A stretch of 43,076 nucleotides of DNA from an uncultured Eubacteriales bacterium (GCA_902790495.1 CADASK010000007.1:1-43076), one strand, 5' to 3'. Numbered from the stretch's first letter, positions 32,551 to 40,857 are shown. The notes: generated from the letters alone by a model not told the origin. A program made the numbers and translations.

Positions 32551-32580
32551 CCATGCGCCGCCATCAAAAACGGCGCATGG
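32551..32580 (+). other. Intercistronic hairpin between secY and adk
   Basis: CCATGCGCCG(32551-32560) and CGGCGCATGG(32571-32580) form a perfect 10-bp stem with a 10-base loop. No U run follows, so it is more likely an mRNA-processing or stability element than a terminator. Confidence 0.7.
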
Positions 32581-32614
32581 CATTGTGTGTGATACGACGG
32601 AAAGGAGCGGCAGG

Positions 32615-33241
32615 ATGAACATCATCTTTCTCGGACCTCCCGGTGCCGGCAAGGGAACCCAGGCCCAGCGCATCTGCGCGGCGCTGAACATTCCTCAAAT
32701 CTCCACCGGCGATATTCTCCGCCGTGCCATGAAGGAAGGCACACCGACCGGCATGAAGGCCAAGAGCTACATCGACGCCGGTCAGCTGGTGCCCGACGAG
32801 GTCATCATTGATATCGTGAAGGACCGCCTCCAGATGGACGACTGCAAGGCCGGCTACATCCTGGACGGCTTCCCCCGCACGGTGCCCCAGGCCGAGGCGC
32901 TGGAGCAGTTCGCCAAGATCGACAGCGTGATTGAGCTGGCGGTCGAGGACGAGAAGCTCATCAAGCGCATCTCCGGCCGCCGGGTGTGCACCAAGTGCGG
33001 CGCGACCTATCACATCTCCCTGCTGGGCGACAAGACCACCTGCGACAACTGCGGTGAGACGCTGATCCAGCGCAATGATGACAAGGCCGAAACCGTACTC
33101 AACCGCCTCACGGTCTACCACAGCCAGACTGCGCCGCTCGTGGCCTTCTACGAGAGCAAGGGCCTGCTGAAGAAGGTCGACGGCGACGGCGACATGGACG
33201 CGATATTCGGTAAGATCATGGAGGCTCTCGGCCAGGCATGA
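32615..33241 (+). CDS. adk: Adenylate kinase
   Basis: A 208-residue adenylate kinase (ATP + AMP to 2 ADP). The P-loop GPPGAGKGTQ is at residues 7-16, STGDILR in the AMP site, and GFPRTVPQAE near 84. The lid has four cysteines (CTKCG ... CDNCG), the zinc-binding form common in Firmicutes. The start at 32615 is favoured by the family N-terminus and the GGAAAGGAG site; an upstream ATG in frame lacks one. The stop overlaps map by four bases. Confidence 0.97.
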   Translation: MNIIFLGPPGAGKGTQAQRICAALNIPQISTGDILRRAMKEGTPTGMKAKSYIDAGQLVPDEVIIDIVKDRLQMDDCKAGYILDGFPRTVPQAEALEQFAKIDSVIELAVEDEKLIKRISGRRVCTKCGATYHISLLGDKTTCDNCGETLIQRNDDKAETVLNRLTVYHSQTAPLVAFYESKGLLKKVDGDGDMDAIFGKIMEALGQA

Positions 33242-34029
33242 TCACCATCAAGAACCCAGGGCAGATCAGCTGCATGCGCCGGGCCGGAGCGCTTCTCTAT
33301 GAGACGCTGCAGACGGTGGCGCAGGCTGTGAAGCCGGGCGTGACCACAGCCGAGCTGGACGCGGTGGCCGAAAAGTACATCCGGGACCACGGGGCGACGC
33401 CCTCGTTCCTGGGCTATGAGGGCTTTCCCGCCTCCCTGTGCACCAGCGTGGACGACGCGGTGGTGCACGGCATCCCCTCCGAGCAGGAGGTGCTGCGGGA
33501 GGGCTCCATCATCAGCCTGGACTGCGGCCTGGTGCTGGACGGCTGGCAGGCGGACAGCGCACTGACCGTCGCGGTCGGAAGCATCAGCGAGGACAAGCGG
33601 AGGCTGATGGAGGTCACGCAGGCCTGCTTCTTCGCGGGCGCGCGGCAGGCTGTCGCCGGGCATACGCTGGGCGACATCGGCCACGCGGTGCAGACCCTCG
33701 CCGAGGCAAACGGCTACGGCGTGGTGCGGGACCTCACAGGTCACGGCATCGGCCGTGAGATGCACGAGGAACCGAGCATCTACAACTTTGGCCGCGCCGG
33801 GCATGGGCTGAAGCTCCGCGCCGGCATGACCATCGCCGTGGAGCCCATGATCGCCATGGGCACCTGGCGCGTGGACACGGATGAGGAGAACGGCTGGACA
33901 GTCCGCACGGCGGACGGTCTGCCCGCCTCCCACTATGAGCACACGATGGCGGTCTTCGAGGACCGCCCGCCGGAGCTGCTGACGCTGCCCGGCCACGTCT
34001 GGAAGGAGGCGGACGAATGGATCGCCTGA
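33238..34029 (+). CDS. map: Methionine aminopeptidase, type I
   Basis: A 263-residue enzyme that removes the initiator Met from new proteins. Metal and substrate residues are visible: His78 (VVHGIP), Asp95, Asp106, His169 (TGHGIG), Glu202 (VEPM) and a late Glu in YEHTM. It overlaps adk by four bases at its start and the next gene by 13 bases at its end, so the adk-map-KOW-infA stretch is tightly coupled. Confidence 0.97.
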   Translation: MITIKNPGQISCMRRAGALLYETLQTVAQAVKPGVTTAELDAVAEKYIRDHGATPSFLGYEGFPASLCTSVDDAVVHGIPSEQEVLREGSIISLDCGLVLDGWQADSALTVAVGSISEDKRRLMEVTQACFFAGARQAVAGHTLGDIGHAVQTLAEANGYGVVRDLTGHGIGREMHEEPSIYNFGRAGHGLKLRAGMTIAVEPMIAMGTWRVDTDEENGWTVRTADGLPASHYEHTMAVFEDRPPELLTLPGHVWKEADEWIA

Positions 34030-34316
34030 CCTACGAGACGGGGCGCGCGGTGCTCTCCACCCAGGGACGGGACGAAGGCAGGACCTTCCTGCTGCTCAGC
34101 GATGAGCAGGACGGATACGTGCTGATGGCCGACGGCCTGACCCGCAAGCTGGATCACCCCAAGAAGAAGAAGATCAAACACCTGAAACCCAAGCCTGTGC
34201 GGATGGAAACCTTGAAGAGCCGAATGGAAGCAGGACAGCTGCTGGACAGCGATCTGCGCAAGTTTCTGAAGGAAAACGGGCTGGGGATCGAACAGCCCCT
34301 GTGCAAGGAGGACTGA
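34017..34316 (+). CDS. KOW-domain RNA-binding protein (L14e-like)
   Basis: A 99-residue protein with an N-terminal KOW/SH3-like domain ([20 protein letters not shown], about residues 5-50), like the L14e group of RNA-binding proteins. A Lys-rich segment ([14 protein letters not shown]) follows, then an acidic C-terminus. GGAAGGAGG lies in the end of map and the start overlaps map by 13 bases. Clostridia commonly carry this gene between map and infA. A ribosome- or rRNA-related role is likely from place and fold, but not established. Confidence 0.88.
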   Translation: MDRLTYETGRAVLSTQGRDEGRTFLLLSDEQDGYVLMADGLTRKLDHPKKKKIKHLKPKPVRMETLKSRMEAGQLLDSDLRKFLKENGLGIEQPLCKED

Positions 34317-34320
34317 AAAC

Positions 34321-34684
<364 letters not shown>

Positions 34685-34718
34685 GGGTTTTCCGCCATCG
34701 CGGAAAGTGCATCAAAAT

Positions 34719-34756
34719 ACCGGAGCAGCTGGTTGTTTCAGCGGCTCCGGTTTTTC
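34719..34756. terminator. Terminator at the end of the ribosomal operon
   Basis: ACCGGAGC(34719-34726) pairs with GCTCCGGT(34744-34751), extended by AGCTG/CAGC inside, and TTTTC follows. On the minus strand the same stem is followed by ATTTTG, so it can also serve the convergent fucU. Confidence 0.9.
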
Positions 34757-34822
34757 TGTGGGCAGCAATTGGCGTATAGCAGGGACGAAGGCCGTCGATC
34801 CTGACGACAGAGTTCGCTGGTG

Positions 34823-35254
34823 TTACCTCACCACGCCTTTTCTCAGAATGATGTTGGCGTACAGGGCGCTCTCGCCGCTCTGCACGACGCAGTAGGCCTT
34901 GCGAGCGCGGTCGATGAAGGCCTCGTGCTCCATGAAGTCGAAGGCTGCGGTGGGCAGATCTGTCTTGGCGGCGGCGAGGTAGTCCTCCCAGATGGGGGCT
35001 TTGTCACCGGGGAACATGCCCGCGGGCACCTCCATCACGGCGATGGGCTTTTCGACGAAGTCGTCCAGCGGGAAGAGGGCGACGATGGCCTTCATGATCT
35101 CCACGCCGCTGTGGCCGTCCAGGCGCACGCAGCGCTGACCCACGGACGCGCCGGGGAAGTTGCCGTCCGCGATGACCAGCTCATCGCCGTGGCCCATCTC
35201 GTTGAGGATTTTGAGCAGCTCCGGGGAGAGAAGAGGAGAGATACCCTTCAGCAT
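34823..35254 (-). CDS. fucU: L-fucose mutarotase (RbsD/FucU family)
   Basis: A 143-residue protein closely similar to E. coli FucU, which interconverts the anomers of L-fucose. It begins MLKGISPLLSPELLKILNEM, followed by GHGDELVIADGNFP with the likely catalytic His22 and Asp30, and ends in ESALYANIILRKGVV with the conserved Tyr. AAAGGAG lies ahead of the ATG. No other fucose gene is nearby, so it is either a lone accessory enzyme or has moved from a sugar operon. No clear promoter was found; TATAGT near 35400 is a weak -10. Confidence 0.88.
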   Translation of the reverse strand: MLKGISPLLSPELLKILNEMGHGDELVIADGNFPGASVGQRCVRLDGHSGVEIMKAIVALFPLDDFVEKPIAVMEVPAGMFPGDKAPIWEDYLAAAKTDLPTAAFDFMEHEAFIDRARKAYCVVQSGESALYANIILRKGVVR

Positions 35255-35406
35255 AGTGAAAACTCCTTTCCATGTGAAGCGCTGTCAGAGCGTTTTTCTT
35301 TTGCCTGTTTCATTCGATCAATGAAGCAGAATTCCTGCCATTCGATTCAATCGATCGTCAGAATGCTTCTGGCCACCCTCTAGAGAAATCTGCATGGGTA
35401 CTATAC

Positions 35407-35489
35407 AGTTCGCCTTCAAAGGATGCGGCCCGAAGAGTCCAGAGGCGATCGGAAAGCCTCTGGTCGCCGCCCGCAGGCGGCGAAATCTA
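35407..35489 (-). repeat. Intergenic double-hairpin repeat, copy 3 (diverged)
   Basis: Read on the minus strand it matches copies 1 and 2 in layout. GATTTCGCCGCC leads into the stem CGCCGCC/GGCGGCG (35465-35482) with loop TGCG. The second stem, CCAGAGGC/GCCTCTGG (35439-35463), has loop TTTCCGATC, against TTTGCGATC in copy 1. TTCG and CTTTG follow as in the others. Both stems differ in sequence from copy 1 yet remain perfectly paired. It lies five bases after the uvrC stop. Confidence 0.75.
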
Positions 35490-35492
35490 TAC

Positions 35493-37397
35493 TTACGGTA
35501 CCGCCCTGGCTTGGGCATTGCTCAGGGGCTTTTCCGCCCAGGCGCGAATCGCCTCGGCGGCGGGCTTGTTGATGCCATCCACCGCCAGCAGCTCGTCCTC
35601 CGTGGCGCCGCGAATCGCCTTGATGCTGCCGAAGTGCTTCAGCAGGGCCTTCCGCCGCTTCGGGCCAATGCCCGGAATATCCTCCAGCTGGCTGTGGGTG
35701 AAGGCCTTGCCGCGCAGGGCCCGGTGGTGCGTGATGGCCGTGCGGTGGGCCTCGTCGCGGATACGCTGCACCAGCTGCAGCTCCGGCGTGTGGTGATCCA
35801 GCACGATGGGCTCCTCGCGGTCGGGCAGAAAGATCTCCTCAAAGCGCTCGGCCAGGCCGAACATCGGGATGTCGACGCCCTGCTGCAGCATCGCGTCCCG
35901 GGCGAAGCGCACCTGCTGCGGGCCGCCGTCGATCAGGATCAGGTCGGGCAGGTCGGAGAACTTGCCGCCGACGGCCGGCAGCCCCTGGGCCTCGCGCTCG
36001 GCCTTCTCCTTCAGCCCGTGGGCGAAGCGCCTACCCAGCACCTCGTTGAGGGAGGCGAAGTCGTTCGCGCCCTCCACGGTCTTGATCTTGAACTGGCGGT
36101 ACTCCTTTTTCGCCGGCTCGCCGTCGATGAACACCACCATGGAGCCGACGCTCTGGATGCCCTGGGTGTTGGAGATGTCATAGCCCTCGATGCGCCGGGG
36201 GAAGGCCGCCAGCCCGAGGATCTTCCCGAGGCTCGCCGCCGCGCCTACCGTGCGCTCCTCCTGCACGGCCGCCTTCGCGTTGCGCTTCTCCAGGGCGTCC
36301 TTGGCGTTCTTCTCGGCCAGGAGCACCAGGTCGTGCTTCTCGCCGCGCTTGGGCGTGAGCAGGGTCACCGCCGCGCCCTTCTGCTGCCTCAGCCACTGCT
36401 CCAGCTGCTCCTGCATGCCCTCCGGCAGGGTCTGCACCAGCACGTTGCGGGGGATCAGCCCGCCCTCCTCGTAGTACTGGGTGAGGAACTCCGCCAGCAC
36501 CTCGCCCGGCTCCTCAGCGCCTTCGCGCTCCAGCAGGAAGTGGTCACCGCCCAGCATCCGCCCGCCGCGCACGTAGATGATCTGCGCCATGGCGTCCAGG
36601 CCGTCTTGGCTCAGTGCGATGATGTCCTGCTCGCTGCGGTCGGTGCGGATGGCGATCTGCCGCTCCATCAGCCCGCGCACGTCGCGGATCTTGTCGCGCA
36701 GGGTCGCCGCCTTCTCGTACTCCATGTGCGCCGCCGCCTCGGTCATGCCGCGGGTGAGCTGGTCGATCACCGGCTGATAGTCCCCGGAGAGGAAGGCCAG
36801 CACGCCGTCCATCATGTCCCAGTACTCCGCCTCGGTGCACTTGCCCGCACAGGGCGCGAGGCATTTCTTGATGTCGTAGTTGATGCAGGGGCGCACGGGC
36901 CGCTTCAGCGGGAATTTCAGCTTGCAGGTGCGCAGCGGAAACACATCCCGCACGGCGTCGATCACCTGCTTGACCGCCGTCGCGCCGATGTAGGGCCCAA
37001 AATAGCGCGCGCCATCCTTCTGCATCCGCCGCGCGAGGGTCAGCCGTGGGAAGGGCTCCCGCAGGTCGACGCGGATGTAGGGGTAGTGCTTGTCATCCTT
37101 GAGGAGGATGTTGTAGTAGGGCTTGTGCTCCTTGATAAGGTTGCACTCCAGGCACAGCGCCTCGAGGTTGCTGTCGCACAGGAGGATGTCAAAATCCGCG
37201 ATGTGGGAGATCATCGCGGCGACCTTCGGTGTATGCGCTGTGTCGCGGAAATACGACCGCACACGGTTTTTGAGATTGACCGCCTTGCCGACGTAGATGA
37301 TGGTGCCCTCGGCGTTCTTCATCAGGTAGCAGCCGGGGCTGTCGGGCAGCCGGGCGATCTTGAGCTCGAGGTTTTCACCCCAGTTGATGCGGGACAT
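35493..37397 (-). CDS. uvrC: Excinuclease ABC subunit C
   Basis: A 634-residue UvrC, the dual-incision nuclease of excision repair. The GIY-YIG domain lies at about 12-95 (SPGCYLM, then IIYVGKAVNLKNRVRSYF), followed by a Cys cluster (CKLKFPLKRPVRPCINYDIK region), a UVR motif near 205-235, the RNase H-like C-domain (GYDISNTQG, IDGGPQQ, DEAHRTAI) and tandem HhH motifs at the end (IPGIGPKRRKALLKHFGS). The ribosome site CGGAGG is about 12 bases from the ATG. Its promoter is immediately followed by repeated operator-like words. Confidence 0.97.
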   Translation of the reverse strand: MSRINWGENLELKIARLPDSPGCYLMKNAEGTIIYVGKAVNLKNRVRSYFRDTAHTPKVAAMISHIADFDILLCDSNLEALCLECNLIKEHKPYYNILLKDDKHYPYIRVDLREPFPRLTLARRMQKDGARYFGPYIGATAVKQVIDAVRDVFPLRTCKLKFPLKRPVRPCINYDIKKCLAPCAGKCTEAEYWDMMDGVLAFLSGDYQPVIDQLTRGMTEAAAHMEYEKAATLRDKIRDVRGLMERQIAIRTDRSEQDIIALSQDGLDAMAQIIYVRGGRMLGGDHFLLEREGAEEPGEVLAEFLTQYYEEGGLIPRNVLVQTLPEGMQEQLEQWLRQQKGAAVTLLTPKRGEKHDLVLLAEKNAKDALEKRNAKAAVQEERTVGAAASLGKILGLAAFPRRIEGYDISNTQGIQSVGSMVVFIDGEPAKKEYRQFKIKTVEGANDFASLNEVLGRRFAHGLKEKAEREAQGLPAVGGKFSDLPDLILIDGGPQQVRFARDAMLQQGVDIPMFGLAERFEEIFLPDREEPIVLDHHTPELQLVQRIRDEAHRTAITHHRALRGKAFTHSQLEDIPGIGPKRRKALLKHFGSIKAIRGATEDELLAVDGINKPAAEAIRAWAEKPLSNAQARAVP

Positions 37398-37450
37398 AAA
37401 AGCGGTTGCCTCCGGGAAATCCTATGGCATGAAAGGGTCATTTGTCACAG

Positions 37451-37508
37451 TTTACTGCCTCATTTCTCGGAGATTTGAGGCAGTAAAATTGGTGCTTGAT
37501 GCAGTAAA
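37451..37508 (-). promoter_or_regulatory. Operator-like triple repeat downstream of the uvrC promoter
   Basis: On the minus strand: TTTACTGCATCA (37508-37497), TTTACTGCCTCA (37487-37476) and the inverted TGAGGCAGTAAA (37462-37451). The first two are direct repeats 21 bp apart (two helical turns); the second and third form a perfect 12-bp inverted repeat. They begin right at the -10 box. The inverted pair could also act as an RNA hairpin in the leader. Confidence 0.7.
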
Positions 37509-37537
37509 AGGATAGCATATCCGCCGGGAATGCGCAA
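37509..37537 (-). promoter_or_regulatory. uvrC promoter
   Basis: TTGCGC (37532-37537), a 17-bp spacer and TATCCT (37509-37514). The -35 hexamer is the same as that proposed for uvrA. Confidence 0.55.
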
Positions 37538-37610
37538 GGGCGGATGAAAAAGGCCACCCCCCTGGAGACAGACGGGACGGCTTAAGGAACGAGGCATTCG
37601 TTTGCTTGGA

Positions 37611-38030
37611 TCACAGGCTGATATCCGTCAGAAAAGCGTCAGGCGTTTTGGCTGGGATGACACTGTGATGCTCGAAATCCTTGATATTGGCGGTGATAAT
37701 GCAATCTACGCCCGCGGTCTGCGCGCAGCAATCCTGCAGAGCGTCCTCAAAATCAGTGAAATCAGCTTTTTCAAGCGAGGCCAAGATGGTGGAGTTGTCC
37801 GCGCCAACCACTGTCAGCAAGGTGCAGAGACTACGGATGTAGGCCCTCCGAGTCAGATCAGGTACTTTTCTTGTCACATACCAAACGGTGGAAAGCGTGT
37901 GAAAAGCGATAAAGCCCTCCGCTTTTCCTTCTGCCAGCAGGAGCATGATCTGTTCGCACGCGTCACTGTAGGGATCTTCTCTGCCGGAAAGATAGGTTAA
38001 AACGATGTTGGTATCCAGCAGGATTTTCAT
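37611..38030 (-). CDS. PIN-domain toxin (VapC-like ribonuclease)
   Basis: A 139-residue PIN-domain protein. Acidic and polar metal-site residues are visible: Asp6 and Asn8 in LLDTNIVLTYL, Asp93-Asp96 in DFTDFEDALQ, and Thr113, Asn115 and Asp118 in IITANIKDF. Such proteins are magnesium-dependent ribonucleases, often acting on tRNA. The start overlaps the upstream gene by four bases, the usual toxin-antitoxin coupling. The RNA target cannot be told from sequence. Confidence 0.85.
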   Translation of the reverse strand: MKILLDTNIVLTYLSGREDPYSDACEQIMLLLAEGKAEGFIAFHTLSTVWYVTRKVPDLTRRAYIRSLCTLLTVVGADNSTILASLEKADFTDFEDALQDCCAQTAGVDCIITANIKDFEHHSVIPAKTPDAFLTDISL

Positions 38031-38293
38031 ACAGCGCCTCCGGCAGAAGGAAAATCGCCAAACTTCTCTGCCATTGCTTTTTCTCGTTCAGCTTCAGAAA
38101 AATCGATCACCGCGCCTGTTTTCCGCAGGGATTCGAGGGTCTGATAAGCCTGCATCCTCGGAGAAAGAGCTGATTTCTCCTCGGCACCAGGATGAACATG
38201 GGGTATCATGCGCACCATGATTTGCACAATGGCCTGCACACTGTCCTCCGGCAGATGATCGATCAGCTGATACGCTTCCTCCCTGATGGTCAT
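38027..38293 (-). CDS. Antitoxin partner of the PIN-domain toxin
   Basis: An 88-residue protein: TIREEAYQLIDHLPEDSVQA forms an N-terminal helical region, and the C-terminus (IDFSEAEREKAMAEKFGDF) is charged and likely flexible, as in antitoxins that cap their toxin. I do not recognise the family firmly. The ATG at 38293 was chosen because GGAGGTG lies five bases before it; an in-frame ATG 30 bases upstream has none. It is the first gene of a two-gene unit with a promoter at 38350-38378. Confidence 0.8.
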   Translation of the reverse strand: MTIREEAYQLIDHLPEDSVQAIVQIMVRMIPHVHPGAEEKSALSPRMQAYQTLESLRKTGAVIDFSEAEREKAMAEKFGDFPSAGGAV

Positions 38294-38349
38294 TCCAACA
38301 CCTCCGATCAACAGGATATTCATGGGTTCAATGGGATGGATTCAACGAT

Positions 38350-38378
38350 ATTGTATCTGAAACACAGGCTGAAATCAA
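38350..38378 (-). promoter_or_regulatory. Promoter of the PIN toxin-antitoxin pair
   Basis: TTGATT (38373-38378), a 17-bp spacer and TACAAT (38350-38355) on the minus strand. Confidence 0.6.
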
Positions 38379-38444
38379 GACCTTTGTTGAGGTTGAAAAG
38401 GCTGCCCCCATAAAAGCCAGGGGCGGTGGATGAGCAATGCTAGG

Positions 38445-38636
38445 TCAATTGGCAGAGTCGCCATACTGCGTGACGAGCATGAAGCCGTTGTTGTTGGCAA
38501 AGGTCTGGGCGGCGGTGCCCTGGCAACCGAGGATGTAGATGACCTGGCTGTCCGCGAAGGCGTCCGGGGCGATGGTGGTCACCGTGCGGGGGATGAACAC
38601 CGCGGCGGCGTGTATTAAGGCCTCAATTACCTGCCA
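38445..38636 (-). pseudogene. C-terminal remnant of a BspA-type leucine-rich-repeat protein
   Basis: Minus-strand reading gives VFIPRTVTTIAPDAFADSQV, then IYILGCQGTAAQTFANNNGF and MLVTQYGDSAN before the stop at 38445. This is the typical last repeat and cap of LRR_5/BspA surface proteins. There is no start codon or ribosome site: upstream lies the promoter of the next gene. Only about 60 residues survive, so it is a gene fragment. The rest of 38294-38733 holds promoters and no other gene. Confidence 0.75.
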
Positions 38637-38651
38637 GGATTCGATTCTTGA

Positions 38652-38679
38652 TTGACATTCCCGGCTGAAATGCTATAAT
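38652..38679 (+). promoter_or_regulatory. Promoter of the DUF3048 gene
   Basis: TTGACA (38652-38657), a 16-bp spacer and a perfect TATAAT (38674-38679), 54 bases before the ATG. Confidence 0.8.
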
Positions 38680-38733
38680 AAACGAGTCATCTTGTCTTGA
38701 TAAGGAAAGAACGCCGAAAGGAACGATTTCGCG

Positions 38734-39996
38734 ATGAGAAAAGTGCTCTGTATGCTGCTCGCTGCCCTGCTGATCGGCTCGGTGGCCCTTGCGACGGCTG
38801 AAACCGTGATCGATGGCAAGGAAGTCCGGAACATCACGATCAATGAGGCCGGCCTCAACGAAGCGCCCGAGGGCGTCAGCCCTACCACGGGCCGCCTGCT
38901 CAGCGAGCTGGCCGCTGCCGCGCCCTCGAACGCGACGGGCCTGGCCGTCACCGGACGCTATATGCCCATGCTCGTGCAGATCGACAACGCGGACAACGGC
39001 ATCGGCATCCGCTCCCCCTGGGGCGGCCTCTGGGCGGATATTATCTATGAATCGCCCCTGTACAACAGCGGCGACACCCGTATCTCCATGCTCTTCTCCG
39101 ACGTGATCCCGGACGCGGTGGGCCCCGTGCGCTCCGCCCGCCTCGGCCACGTGTGGCTGCGCGAGGAGTGGGACGCCGGCTTTATGTTCTACGGCCAGCA
39201 GGAGTTCCCCAAGACCAACGTGAAGGCTGAGTTCAAGCGCCTTGGCGCGGACGACAAGGGCGTGCTCTTCTCCGGCACCGACGGCTCCAACAAGCCCTGG
39301 AAGAAGTTCTACACCAAGGTGCAGAGCCTCAAAAACCCCCACGACAAGAGCGGCAACGCAGCGGAGATCTCCAAGCTGATCCCGGAGACCCATACCGCGC
39401 CGAACCACACCTTCCTCTTCACGGATGAGCCGCTGACCGGCGGCGACACCGCGAACACCATCACCCTGCACTGGCTGAGCTACCCCTACACCAACCAGCT
39501 GGTGTACGACGCGGCGCGCAACCAGTATTACCGCTACATGCTGGAGGAGGACAAGAAGGGCAACCTGACGCCCCACATGTGGGTGGACTTCTACACCCTG
39601 AAGGATGAGACCGAGTACGCCGACCTGACCACGGAGAGCTTCAAGTACAAGAACATCCGCGGCGAGCGTCAGCCCATCCCCTTCAACAACATCATCATCC
39701 AGCACCTGCAGTGCGACTGGGTGGCCAGCAACGCCCCTGTGACCTACAACGTGGGCGACGCGGCCTACTTTGGCAAGAACACCTTCGTGGCCCAGGGCAA
39801 CGCGGACTTCTTCATGAACGGCCAGCACGTGGCCGGCGTGTGGAAGCGCAACGACATGAATTCCCGCACCGTGTTCTACGGCCCGGACGGCAATGAGATG
39901 AAGCTGCAGCGCGGCCGCACCCTCATCGTGATGATTCCCTTCAACGCCCCCAAGGCGGATTATCCGGATCACTTCACCCATGTGAGCTATGAGTAA
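38734..39996 (+). CDS. Secreted DUF3048-family protein (YerB-like)
   Basis: A 420-residue exported protein. The signal peptide covers about residues 1-22 (ending ALATA). The DUF3048 hallmark follows: MPMLVQIDNADNGI, ADIIYESPLYNSGDTRIS, then DVIPDAVGPVRSARLGHVWL. A second part near 300-415 holds FNNIIIQHLQC and RTLIVMIPFNAP, matching the C-terminal portion of YerB-like proteins. No lipobox cysteine is seen, so it is secreted rather than lipid-anchored. An AAAGGA site lies about ten bases before the ATG. The molecular function of the family is unknown to me. Confidence 0.88.
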   Translation: MRKVLCMLLAALLIGSVALATAETVIDGKEVRNITINEAGLNEAPEGVSPTTGRLLSELAAAAPSNATGLAVTGRYMPMLVQIDNADNGIGIRSPWGGLWADIIYESPLYNSGDTRISMLFSDVIPDAVGPVRSARLGHVWLREEWDAGFMFYGQQEFPKTNVKAEFKRLGADDKGVLFSGTDGSNKPWKKFYTKVQSLKNPHDKSGNAAEISKLIPETHTAPNHTFLFTDEPLTGGDTANTITLHWLSYPYTNQLVYDAARNQYYRYMLEEDKKGNLTPHMWVDFYTLKDETEYADLTTESFKYKNIRGERQPIPFNNIIIQHLQCDWVASNAPVTYNVGDAAYFGKNTFVAQGNADFFMNGQHVAGVWKRNDMNSRTVFYGPDGNEMKLQRGRTLIVMIPFNAPKADYPDHFTHVSYE

Positions 39997-40017
39997 AGCG
40001 GTTCAGCGCTGACAGAC

Positions 40018-40057
40018 AAAAAGGCCTGCGTCCCAGATGATGGGGCGCGGGCCTTTT
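40018..40057. terminator. Terminator after the DUF3048 gene
   Basis: AAGGCCTGCGTCCC(40021-40034) pairs with the GGGGCGCGGGCCTT segment ending at 40055, with two mismatched or wobble positions. It is flanked by AAA and TT, so it works on the plus strand and possibly on both. Confidence 0.8.
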
Positions 40058-40106
40058 GCAGTTACAATATGCATCTCAGATATACATTTGCGAAATGGTA
40101 GCAAAG

Positions 40107-40246
40107 GTTCCGCGCCTGCGGGCGCGGGCAGGGGGCTTTGCGGTCGGTCCGGGGCTGCCGCCCGCTCTCCGCTGAAAACTCCATAACATGGAGTTTTCCG
40201 GGCGCCCTGCACCCCTTCGCTGCATACCCTTACTTTGGTATGCTGA
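40107..40246 (+). repeat. Intergenic double-hairpin repeat, copy 2 (with an inserted hairpin)
   Basis: The first 35 bases (40108-40142) equal 2878-2912, and the 17-base block CCCTGCACCCCTTCGCT (40205-40221) equals 2919-2935. Between them copy 1 has 6 bases and copy 2 has 62. The extra DNA includes a perfect stem AAAACTCCAT(40175-40184)/ATGGAGTTTT(40188-40197). The last hairpin is GCATACC/GGTATGC (40222-40242) around the shared ACTTTGGT. It sits just after hsp20. Confidence 0.85.
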
Positions 40247-40708
40247 TTAGCCCTCAATCAGGATCTGCTTCTTTTCGGGCGCCTTGGGGGCATCCTTCTT
40301 GGGCACCAGCAGGTGCAGCACGCCATTCTCGTAGCTGGCCTTGATGTCCTCCTCGGTCACGTAGCTGCCCACGTAGAAGCTGCGCTGCATGGTGCCGGCG
40401 TAGCGCTCCTGGCGGAGCATCTTGCCCTGCTTGTTCTCCTGGTTCTTGTCCAGGGTCTTCTCGGTGGTGATGGTCATGTAGCCGTTCTGCAGATCCACAT
40501 GGATCTCATCCTTCTTGAAGCCGGGCAGGTCGATATCGACCTCATAGCCCTCGTTCGTCTCGCGGACGTCGGTTTTCATCAGGTTCTGGGCATGCTTGCC
40601 ATACAGGGTGCGGTCCATGTTCGGGAAGCCGCGGAAGAAGCCGCGGTCAAAGTCATCCAGCATATCCATCAGGTTCTCGCCGAAAACAGTAGGAAGATAA
40701 GTGCTCAT
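40247..40708 (-). CDS. Hsp20-family small heat-shock protein
   Basis: A 153-residue alpha-crystallin-type chaperone that holds unfolding proteins in an ATP-independent way. The N-terminal arm (1-45) is rich in Phe and Asp. The crystallin domain runs from about 45 to 140 (TDVRETNEGYEVDIDLPGFK; GTMQRSFYVGSYV; ASYENGVLHLLVPKK), and the C-terminal tail ends in an IxI-like ILIEG. GGAGG lies seven bases before the ATG at 40708; an ATG six codons upstream lacks a site. Its promoter overlaps a CtsR-type operator. Confidence 0.95.
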   Translation of the reverse strand: MSTYLPTVFGENLMDMLDDFDRGFFRGFPNMDRTLYGKHAQNLMKTDVRETNEGYEVDIDLPGFKKDEIHVDLQNGYMTITTEKTLDKNQENKQGKMLRQERYAGTMQRSFYVGSYVTEEDIKASYENGVLHLLVPKKDAPKAPEKKQILIEG

Positions 40709-40857
40709 ACTGAAACCTCCATTCAAGCGCCTTTGTTTCCGCCGGCGCGTTCACTGTGTGTTCTTGCGCGTTATGACAAATCCCGCGCGCGGTCATCGGC
40801 CGCCCCGGTTCGGGCCTCTCTCCGGTTCCCCGGCTCTCTTCCCTTCCCGGTGACTGT

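Noticed and set aside
35256-35300. LacI-type operator AAGCGCT/AGAGCG-like element upstream of fucU
   Set aside because: The palindrome is imperfect and no promoter could be placed beside it; too weak to call.
38430-38618. A 62-codon plus-strand ORF between the PIN pair and the DUF3048 gene
   Set aside because: The opposite strand reads as a clear LRR_5 protein end, so this frame is its shadow.
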